Assembly: GCA_038249195.1 (NCBI GenBank)
Contig: JBBRWM010000004.1
Span: forward strand, 1 to 64,000
Direction: 5' to 3'
From: JAOUEA01 sp038249195
GTDB lineage: Bacteria; Actinomycetota; UBA4738; HRBIN12
DNA length: 64,000 bases
Made by a program: the position numbers and the translations under genes. The notes beneath the pieces are model-generated. The model made no database searches. It was not told the DNA's origin and worked only from the letters and a program-made list of their open reading frames with translations. Below are positions 1-5,887 of this stretch, piece after piece (position 1 is the stretch's first letter; each line of letters starts with the position of its first letter).

Positions 1-36
1 CAGGGAAGCGCTCTAACCGAGCTGAGCTACAGGCCC
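1..36 (-). tRNA. tRNA-Ile, 5' half (cut by window edge)
   Basis: Read on the minus strand, position 36 downwards gives a 7-nt acceptor strand GGGCCTG, then TA, the D-stem GCTC, a D-loop ending GGTTA, GAGC, and the start of the anticodon stem CTTCC and loop CTG. This is the 5' half of a tRNA of Ile type. The anticodon and 3' half lie outside the window, so the isoacceptor is inferred from the related copy at 3311-3354, which carries GAT. In mycobacteria tRNA-Ile follows gyrA and the DUF3566 gene on the same strand, as here. Whether the gene is complete cannot be seen. Confidence 0.75.
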
Positions 37-42
37 CGGTGC
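1..42. repeat. Direct repeat, left copy (putative att site)
   Basis: The first 19 bases are identical to 3318-3336, and similarity continues with substitutions to about position 42 (the GCTACAGGCC core and GGTGC are shared with 3344-3360). The repeat covers the 5' half of a tRNA-Ile gene and a few upstream bases. Placement at both ends of a segment with an integrase remnant suggests attL/attR. That is inference; the boundary at the anticodon loop is where many tyrosine recombinases cross over. Confidence 0.6.
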
Positions 43-67
43 ACTCCGACGCTCTCAGGTATCGCGC

Positions 68-290
68 ATGGTACTACGACGCTACCGGGCGAAAGACGGA
101 CAAGTGTTCCGCGCCAAGCGCGAGGCTGAGTCATTCCTGAGGAACGTCGCGCGCCAAGAAGGCAACGGCACGTTGGCTGATGTGCGCGCCCGGGCAGGTC
201 CTCACCAGCGAGGAGCTCGCCGCGCTCGTGGCCAAGGCGCCCGGGTATCAGACGCTGGTCAAGCTCATATCGCGGATAGAGGCTGCGCTC
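68..290 (+). pseudogene. Tyrosine recombinase (phage-type integrase) remnant
   Basis: The frame from 68 reads like an integrase N-terminal arm-binding domain: RYRAKDGQVF, then REAESFL, then GNGTLADVRA. After a frame change at about 190 the next frame reads LTSEELAALVAKAPGYQTLVKLI, close to the usual opening of the integrase catalytic domain. The SAM-like middle domain and the whole R-H-R-Y catalytic part are absent, so this is an internally deleted, non-functional remnant. It lies directly beside the tRNA-Ile half at the left edge, where integrase genes of tRNA-targeting elements usually sit. Identification rests on short motif resemblance. Confidence 0.55.
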
Positions 291-689
291 GAGCGAGGCG
301 CTCGCGCTGACAACAGGACAGTTCAACCCCGCCGCGCGGAGCCTGCGCATCGACACGTCGACCTCGGCCGAGCGAGGACGAACAACTGCGAGACCCCCCG
401 CGACGCGGACCCTCTATAACCAAAGACGATCGCCGGAACCGACGACTCCTGCCGCTGCAATTCGCTCTCTTCCCCGCGGTGCTGAACAAACTTGGGAAGA
501 GAAGAACGGGTTCAAGCCCCACCGCCCGCTTGGACGAACCAGAAGGCCTTAGATCCTCCGTGATCGACCCGAAACGAGGGACTGTAGGCTCTCTAGGCCT
601 CGGCGACCTGACCTAGGGGCTCCGCTCTTCGTCATGAGCGAACTGCTCGAAGCCCTTCCAGCCGAAGATGCGGACGAGGTTCGAGGGCG
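291..689. other. Non-coding gap inside the decayed element
   Basis: No reading frame here shows a recognisable domain, and I see no tRNA, repeat or convincing promoter. A GAGG/GAGGG run at 675-687 could be a ribosome binding site for the GTG start at 690. The region looks like eroded element DNA. Confidence 0.5.
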
Positions 690-2069
690 GTGGCCAAGAC
701 GGAGAACGACCGGGTGCAAGTGCCCAGCGGTGCATCGCCTGAGGCTGCCCCCTTAGCCCGAGCGCGCGTTGCCGTCGTGCTCGCGGCCGGCCGTTCGGAG
801 CGTCTCGCCAGGGTAGCCGGGGGCGGCTCGAAGGCCCTCAACCGGCTCGCGGGCGTCAGCCTCGTCGAGCGCGCCATCCGCACGCTGCTGGATGCGGGGA
901 TCGAGGAAGTTCACGTGGTAGTCGGCTACCACGCGGGTCCGGTCGCGGCAGCGGTCGGCCGCATCGCCCCGGGGCACGTGAGGACCGTTCTCGCGGAGGA
1001 TTGGGAACTGGGGAACGGTGCCTCTCTCGCTGCGGTGGCGCCGCAGGTCGAGCACGAGGCGTTGTTCGTCGTCATGATGGCGGATCACGTCTTCGGCGAC
1101 CGTGGTCTGAGGAGATTGCTGCAGAGCGAGCGGCCCGCAGTGCTCGTGGATCCGCATCCGACCGCCGACGTGCTTGAGGAAGGGACGCGCGTACGGGTCG
1201 AGGACGGCGACGCTGTCGGGTTCGGCAAACACCTGGATGAGTCGACTGTCGACTGTGGCGTGTTCCTGCTATCAGCGGAAATATTCGAATGCCAGCGGCG
1301 CGCGGCACTCGAAGGCGACGCTACGCTCGCCGGAGCAGTTTCGAAGTTCGCAGATCGGCGGCCACTACAAGCGCTGACGCTGCCGAAGGGGACATGGTGG
1401 CACGACGTCGACACACCGGAGGATCTCTCAGAAGCGCGCCGCCTCTTGCGACGGTCGCTGCCGAAGTACGCCGACGGGCCCGTCTCACGCTTCGTGAACC
1501 GGCCCGTGTCGACGCGGCTTTCGCTCTGGTTCTCACCGGCTCGTCTATCGCCTGACCTGTTGTCGTGGGTCGCGCTCCTGTTCGGACTGGTGGCGGCATC
1601 GGCACTCGCCGCTGGCCTCGGCATCGCGGGCGGCATCCTAGCGCAGGTCACCTCCGTGCTGGACGGGATGGACGGCGAGGCCGCACGGATCCAGATGCGC
1701 GCGACATCTCAAGGCGCGCTCCTGGACGGGGTCCTGGATCGAGTCACGGATGCGGCGATCCTCGTCGGCCTCGGACTATGGGCGCTTGACGCGATGCCTT
1801 CTGCACCAGGGGTCGTTCTGCTCGTGACTCTGGCAGCGGTGTTCGGTTCCACGATGTCGATGGCCTCGAAGGACCGCATCACAGCTCATCGTTTGCGACA
1901 TGCGAACGAGCGCGCACTCTCCTGGCTGCTCGGCGGACGCGACGGTCGGATGCTGCTGGTCATGGTGTTCTCGATCGCCAACTTGCCGCTCGCGGCATTG
2001 GTGGCGGTCGCCGCGACGTCGTGCCTGACGCTGGCGCTGCGGATAGCATCCGTTCGCCTGCAGCATTGA
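690..2069 (+). CDS. Bifunctional NTP-transferase / CDP-alcohol phosphatidyltransferase (IPCT-DIPPS-like fusion)
   Basis: A 459-residue fusion. Residues about 25-250 are a MobA-like nucleotidyltransferase with the nucleotide loop VVLAAGRSERL, a conserved Lys (SKALNRLAG) and MMADHVF for metal binding. Residues about 270-455 are a multi-spanning CDP-alcohol phosphatidyltransferase with the full D-G-x2-D-G-x2-A-R-x8-G-x3-D-x3-D signature (VLDGMDGEAARIQ, then GALLDGVLDRVTD, about residues 325-355). The same domain order occurs in CTP:inositol-1-phosphate cytidylyltransferase/di-inositol-phosphate-phosphate synthase, known from hyperthermophiles and Rubrobacter. An inositol-phosphate synthase at 58067 could supply the substrate. 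The GTG start leaves about 25 unconserved residues before the domain. The gene is intact although its neighbours are decayed. The substrate is inferred; another sugar- or polyol-phosphate is possible. Confidence 0.75.
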   Translation: MAKTENDRVQVPSGASPEAAPLARARVAVVLAAGRSERLARVAGGGSKALNRLAGVSLVERAIRTLLDAGIEEVHVVVGYHAGPVAAAVGRIAPGHVRTVLAEDWELGNGASLAAVAPQVEHEALFVVMMADHVFGDRGLRRLLQSERPAVLVDPHPTADVLEEGTRVRVEDGDAVGFGKHLDESTVDCGVFLLSAEIFECQRRAALEGDATLAGAVSKFADRRPLQALTLPKGTWWHDVDTPEDLSEARRLLRRSLPKYADGPVSRFVNRPVSTRLSLWFSPARLSPDLLSWVALLFGLVAASALAAGLGIAGGILAQVTSVLDGMDGEAARIQMRATSQGALLDGVLDRVTDAAILVGLGLWALDAMPSAPGVVLLVTLAAVFGSTMSMASKDRITAHRLRHANERALSWLLGGRDGRMLLVMVFSIANLPLAALVAVAATSCLTLALRIASVRLQH

Positions 2070-2303
2070 GCTCCTGGTCGGTGCGCCACGCGTGAGCGAT
2101 CTGTGGGCATAGTTATGCATCATGGCGGCACGCTGGGCGCCTTCTTGGGCACGGCGTTCTCCCAACATTCGATGCTCGCTCGTTCGGCTTCCCCAACGGC
2201 GACCACCGAGACACCGGCCGCTTTCCCCTGGGGCTTCCCCTCGTTGGCGGCACGTGGATCCGCACGGACGGAGGTCGGAGATGGAGGGACGCGAGGTCGT
2301 CGG

Positions 2304-2405
2304 GTGCGGGTCATCGAGTTCCTGCTCAAGGACCCGAGCGTCACCGAGGTCATGGCGAACGGTCCCGACGACGTGTACGTGCGGCGAGAGGTGCGGATCG
2401 AGGTG
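2304..2405 (+). pseudogene. CpaF/TadA-type secretion ATPase fragment
   Basis: About 33 codons read IEFLLKDPSVTEVMANGPDD followed by VYVRREVRIEV. This matches the conserved N-terminal segment of CpaF-family ATPases (L-L-x-D-P-x-V-T-E-V-M-V-N-G-P-D-x-V-Y-V-E-R). Nothing upstream or downstream in any frame continues the protein, and no Walker motifs are present. It is therefore a scrap of a Tad pilus ATPase gene. The long frame that contains it (to 3269) is otherwise antisense to the methyltransferase pseudogene. Confidence 0.6.
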
Positions 2406-2477
2406 TCATCGGATCGACCAAGCTGCTCGCGCCTCGGCACCAGACATCTGCCTTGCACCTCCACTTCGCCCTGCCGG

Positions 2478-3256
2478 CTAGCCGACCTTTCGCACCTTCC
2501 AAGCCTCCGCGCTCGGCCATCGCTTCGCCCACTCCAGCGGGACGTATGGCTGGGACTGCGGATCGGCTCCCTTGCTGGGAGCCTGGATCTCGATCAGGTC
2601 CTCGATCTCGAAACCGCTCGAGCAGAGGAGCCGGATCATGTCACCGTGCCCGATCCGGAACTCGATGTCCTCGACGGCCCCGCTCGGCCCACGGCACTCG
2701 AACCGGTGCATCCCGAAGTAGCCACGGTGCAGCGACGTGTCCGCAGGAGCGTCGTCGTCATCGGTCGGGAAACAGAGCATCACGAGGGGCGAGCCTGTCT
2801 CGAACACGAGCCGCCCGCCGAGTCGCAGGATCCGGGATGCCTCGGGGATCCAGCGGTACGGGTCACACCAGATCGCCGCTCCGTACTGCGAGATCGCGAA
2901 ATCGAAGCTCTCGTCGGCGAACGGGGGCCGTTCACAGTCGGCGTGCACAAGCGCGAAACGAAGACCGAACTCTTCCTGGAGCATGCGGGCCGTCGCGAGC
3001 TGATTCCGCGAGTTGTCGACCCCGACCACGCTGGCGCCGCGACGCATCAGCCACGCCGAGACGTATGCAGTCCCTCAGCCAAGTTCGATGGCGTCAAGCC
3101 CCGAGACATCGGGCAGAAGTCCGAGTTCGGACTCGGGGTTCCCTCTGCCCCAGACCGGCTCCTCTTTGGCCCATGCCTCTCGACCTCGGTCGACCCAGTT
3201 CGGCGCGTCCTCGTCCAGGTTGTTCTGTTCACGCGGACGTGGTCGTCGGTCGCCAT
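2478..3256 (-). pseudogene. Class I SAM-dependent methyltransferase, broken by a frameshift and an in-frame stop
   Basis: The intact part (3047 to 2478) has motif I continuation GASVVGVDNS, an acidic motif ALVHADCE and SFDFAISQYG, typical of class I methyltransferases. Upstream, the same frame reads NNLDEDAPNWVDRGREAWA, then LDAIELG-stop-GTAYVSAWLMRRG. A TGA at 3077-3075 replaces the expected Cys codon of the E-L-G-C-G-T-A-Y motif I. Further upstream the ATG at 3256 (MATDDHVRVN) is one base out of frame, so about one nucleotide is missing near 3215-3225. Two independent lesions argue for a pseudogene. A downstream ATG at 3047 gives a 189-residue frame but lacks the SAM-binding glycine loop. 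Confidence 0.75.
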
Positions 3257-3310
3257 GTCAGCACGATAGCGGGCCCCCCCTCGGGCATCGCCGCTCTGAC
3301 GTGTGCGCAT

Positions 3311-3354
3311 TCCCTATCAGGGAAGCGCTCTAACCGCCCGAGGGCTACAGGCCT
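3311..3354 (-). pseudogene. tRNA-Ile remnant (5' half to anticodon stem)
   Basis: The minus strand from 3354 reads AGGCCTG, TA, GCCC, a D-loop ending GGTTA, GAGC, then CTTCC, the anticodon loop CTGATAG (anticodon GAT) and GGAAT. Beyond this there is no variable loop, T-stem or GGTTCGA T-loop. The acceptor strand and D-stem carry substitutions relative to the copy at 1-36. It lies just downstream of the DUF3566 gene on the same strand, where mycobacteria have tRNA-Ile. I infer it is the original 5' half, displaced and left to drift after insertion of the 1-3310 segment. Confidence 0.7.
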
Positions 3355-3360
3355 CGGTGC
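3318..3360. repeat. Direct repeat, right copy (putative att site)
   Basis: Bases 3318-3336 are identical to 1-19, with weaker matching to 3360. See the left copy. The two copies bracket about 3.3 kb containing an integrase remnant. Confidence 0.6.
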
Positions 3361-3459
3361 GTGAACGCGGGGCTGTCGAGCGCGCGTGAACGTTGACGGG
3401 GGCGATGAGCCCGTGACCCGGCGTAGCCATGCCTCCCAAGCCCATCGATCCCGACCGTC

Positions 3460-4146
3460 TCAGCGTTGGGGCTTCTCGGCGAGCGTGACCTCGATCCCGC
3501 CCACGATGTCGCTCACGAGGTTGTAGAGGAACGACACGAAGACCGTGATGAGCGACCACACGACCGTCCACACGCATCCCGCGATGAACAGGATGGTGAA
3601 CACGGCGCCGCCGTTGATCGTCACCGGCGTGGGGCCGAGCGTGCTGGTGCCGCTGCCGAAGATCTCACCCAGGAGCTTGGCGAACGAGTCCATGGCGCCC
3701 GCCGCCGAGAGGATGAGATAGATGATCAGCAACGCGAAGTACACGATCAGCATCACGCAGAAATAGAAGATCAGCGAGAACTTCAGCACCGACAGCGGTG
3801 AGACCCGGCGCACCACCACCCGCGTGCGACGAGCGGACCGTGGCGCGGGCCGCGCGGTGGGCCGAGGCGCGGATCGTGGGGGCGCCGCGCGCGACGTGGG
3901 AGGCGGCGCCGTGGCCGATGATGCGCCGGCGGGCGGCGTGCCTGCGGAAGTCGCGCCGGCCGGCGCGGGCGGGGAGGTCCCTTCGGCTGCGCCCCAGCTC
4001 TCGTCGGCGGCTGTTCCCGCCCCCGTGTGTCGCGGGGGAACGCCCGGCGTCGGCGTCGGCTCGGGGGCCGGCGGATCCGAGCGTGGTGGTTCCTGGGAGC
4101 GGGTCGGGTTCTCGATCGTGCGCGCCATCCTGTTCGGTTGAGGCAT
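3460..4146 (-). CDS. DUF3566 membrane protein
   Basis: A protein of up to 228 residues. The N-terminal half is rich in Pro, Ala and Thr and probably disordered. The C-terminal 120 residues form the DUF3566 domain: RRTRVVVRRVSPLSVLKFS, a first membrane segment, a short loop, a second membrane segment from about residue 180 and an amphipathic end. DUF3566 genes follow gyrA in actinobacteria; here the M23 and small ORFs are inserted between. A TACCCT -10-like hexamer at 4153-4148 would place transcription start downstream of the ATG at 4146, which favours the ATG at 4128 (MARTIENP). Function unknown; an envelope role is only inferred. Confidence 0.8.
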   Translation of the reverse strand: MPQPNRMARTIENPTRSQEPPRSDPPAPEPTPTPGVPPRHTGAGTAADESWGAAEGTSPPAPAGATSAGTPPAGASSATAPPPTSRAAPPRSAPRPTARPAPRSARRTRVVVRRVSPLSVLKFSLIFYFCVMLIVYFALLIIYLILSAAGAMDSFAKLLGEIFGSGTSTLGPTPVTINGGAVFTILFIAGCVWTVVWSLITVFVSFLYNLVSDIVGGIEVTLAEKPQR

Positions 4147-4210
4147 CAGGGTACGCCCTCGAGGCCCTCAACACGCGGTGGCGAGGGGAACCTCCTTCGG
4201 ATCGCCATCC

Positions 4211-4474
4211 CTAGGTCCGCAACGGACCCGACCCCGCGAACAGCACACGCACATGTAGGACGGCAATCGTCGCCACCGCGATCGGCGTGAGGAGCCACGC
4301 CCCGATCCCAACGCCGGACTGCACCAGGAGCCCGCCGAGGCCGAGCAGCGCCCCTGAGGCCGCGAGCAGGACGTCCGTCCGGCGACGAGGGGCGCGGGGA
4401 AGGCTCCAGCGCACGGTCGCGAGCAGCGAGAGCGTCGCCACAACCATCATCACGATCCCCACGCTCCGGTTCAT
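4211..4474 (-). CDS. Small hypothetical membrane protein
   Basis: The frame starting MNRSVGIVMMVVATLS gives 87 residues with three hydrophobic segments (about 4-20, 35-52 and 57-78) separated by short basic stretches. The open frame extends to 4537, but that extension is not hydrophobic and looks non-coding. No strong ribosome binding site is visible. No family recognised. The regular membrane-like pattern is the only support. Confidence 0.45.
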   Translation of the reverse strand: MNRSVGIVMMVVATLSLLATVRWSLPRAPRRRTDVLLAASGALLGLGGLLVQSGVGIGAWLLTPIAVATIAVLHVRVLFAGSGPLRT

Positions 4475-4660
4475 CGCCGCATGATGCCACGTTGGCGGGG
4501 CTGAGCCCCCAGCCGCCTGAGACCCCGATCGGCCCACCTCGAACTACGTACGTATCACATGGCCAACGATGACTACGGATGTCTCCGCCGGGCTCAAGAA
4601 CATCGCCCCGAAGGGCCGATACCGGAGATTCGGGATCAGCGACGAGGTTCGGAGGGTTCG

Positions 4661-5455
4661 ATGACGCGGACATGGGTGCGCCGGCTGGCGGCGCTGGGAC
4701 TGGCGGGGTGCCTCTTCGCGGGCCTGGCGGTGGCGAGCGCGGCCGCGACGTCCTCCGTGGACGAGGCACTGCACATCCGGCACAGCCTGCAGGCCAAGAT
4801 CATGGATCTGCACACAGAGCGTCACGACCGGCGTCTGCTGCTGCACCGGTGGATCGCGGCCAACAAGGCCCGCATCGTCAAGATCAACCACCTGGCGGAT
4901 GCGCGGGGTGCCCGCTCGAGTTCACGCGAGGTCTCCTCGAAGCACCGGAACACCGTGCGGCGCCTCACCAAGCGTGAGCACGAGATGATCCGCACGATCA
5001 GGACCAGGGTCGCCCAGCTCCAGGCGGAGCGCAAGCGGCTCGCCGAGTGGATCGATACCTATGCCGTCTTCCGCTACTGCCCCGTGGCGGGCCCGGTCGA
5101 GGTCGCCGACAACTTCGGCGTGCTCGTGGACATCCCGGGGGTCCCGAAGCACATCCACCAGGGCAACGACATGATGGCGGCCAGCGGCACCCCGATCGTG
5201 GCACCGTTCGACGGCACGGCGGTCGCCACCGGCAACGAGCTGGGCGGGCAGGCCGTGGACGTGTACGGAGCGCTCGGCCACGTGTACAACGCGCACCTGT
5301 CCAGCTACGGACAGCTCGGCGCCGTCAAGGCCGGGACCGTCATCGGCTACGTGGGCACGACCGGTGACGCCACATCGCCGCACGATCACTTCGAGTGGCA
5401 TCCGAACGACGGCCCCGCCGTGGATCCCCACGAGTACCTGATGGCGGTCTGCTAG
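4661..5455 (+). CDS. Secreted M23-family metallopeptidase (peptidoglycan endopeptidase)
   Basis: 265 residues, starting at ATG 4661 with GGAGGG 5 bases upstream. Residues 1-30 are a signal peptide (MTRTWVRRLAALGLAGCLFA, cleavage near ASAAA). Residues 35-130 are a basic helical coiled-coil region. The C-terminal M23 domain has both zinc motifs: H-x3-D in HIHQGNDMMA and H-x-H in SPHDHFEWHP. Such enzymes cut peptide cross-links in peptidoglycan outside the membrane. The coiled coil resembles the regulatory part of NlpD/EnvC-type proteins. Frames starting upstream lack a signal peptide. Confidence 0.85.
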   Translation: MTRTWVRRLAALGLAGCLFAGLAVASAAATSSVDEALHIRHSLQAKIMDLHTERHDRRLLLHRWIAANKARIVKINHLADARGARSSSREVSSKHRNTVRRLTKREHEMIRTIRTRVAQLQAERKRLAEWIDTYAVFRYCPVAGPVEVADNFGVLVDIPGVPKHIHQGNDMMAASGTPIVAPFDGTAVATGNELGGQAVDVYGALGHVYNAHLSSYGQLGAVKAGTVIGYVGTTGDATSPHDHFEWHPNDGPAVDPHEYLMAVC

Positions 5456-5485
5456 TTGTAGTCCCCATCGAGGTTGTTGGCAGAT

Positions 5486-5544
5486 GAGAGCCTCCCTGCA
5501 CGGTCCCGGACTGACCGAACCTCCCGGATCGTGAGGAGGCTCTC
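5486..5544 (+). ncRNA. Long-stem hairpin downstream of the M23 gene
   Basis: GAGAGCCTCC (5486-5495) and GGAGGCTCTC (5535-5544) are perfect complements, closing a 39-base loop. The loop contains a smaller stem, CGGTC (5501-5505) with GACCG (5513-5517). There is no T-run, so it is not a classical intrinsic terminator. It could terminate or process the M23 transcript, or be part of a small RNA. Only the inverted repeat is directly seen. Confidence 0.45.
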
Positions 5545-5681
5545 GCGCTCCATTGGCCAACTGGCTTGATCACCGCGACAGGCCACCCCCCACGGCGTAG
5601 GGTCTCTGCCATGCCGGATCGCCGAGAGCCTGGCTGAGAGGTGACTCGGGTCGTCGCAGTCGAAAGGGGGTTGTTGGGGCG

Positions 5682-5792
5682 ATGAATACGCTTGCGTTGG
5701 GCCACGGCGGTCTCATCATCCTGGTGATCGTGGGGGGGTTCCTCCTGGCCATCTACGCGATCTATTTCATCTTTTTTCGCCTGGGCAAGTAG
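5682..5792 (+). CDS. 36-residue single-span membrane microprotein
   Basis: ATG 5682 to TAG 5790-5792 encodes MNTLALGHGGLIILVIVGGF, then LLAIYAIYFIFFRLGK. A hydrophobic span of about 22 residues ends in a basic tail. Purine-rich GAAAGGGGG (5662-5670) and GGGG (5676-5679) lie just upstream. A TAGGGT -10-like box at 5598-5603 would give a leader of about 70 bases that can fold (CCGAG near 5622 with CTCGG near 5646). It sits downstream of gyrA on the opposite strand. No family recognised; the composition is strongly protein-like for a high-GC genome. Confidence 0.55.
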   Translation: MNTLALGHGGLIILVIVGGFLLAIYAIYFIFFRLGK

Positions 5793-5887
5793 GACGTTGC
5801 CGCCGGGTCAACCCGTGCGCAGGGTTCCTAGGCCGTATGTCGAGCACATCGCCTCGGTGGGCGTGAAGATCGCAGCTCCGGGTCGGC

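Noticed and set aside
2103..3269. 388-residue plus-strand frame
   Set aside because: Apart from a 33-residue CpaF-like segment it is the antisense of the methyltransferase pseudogene and has no coherent domain.
5591..5660. TPP riboswitch, suggested by CTGAGA
   Set aside because: The other conserved parts of the thi-box (GAACCTGATCTGG and flanking helices) are absent, and no thiamine gene follows.
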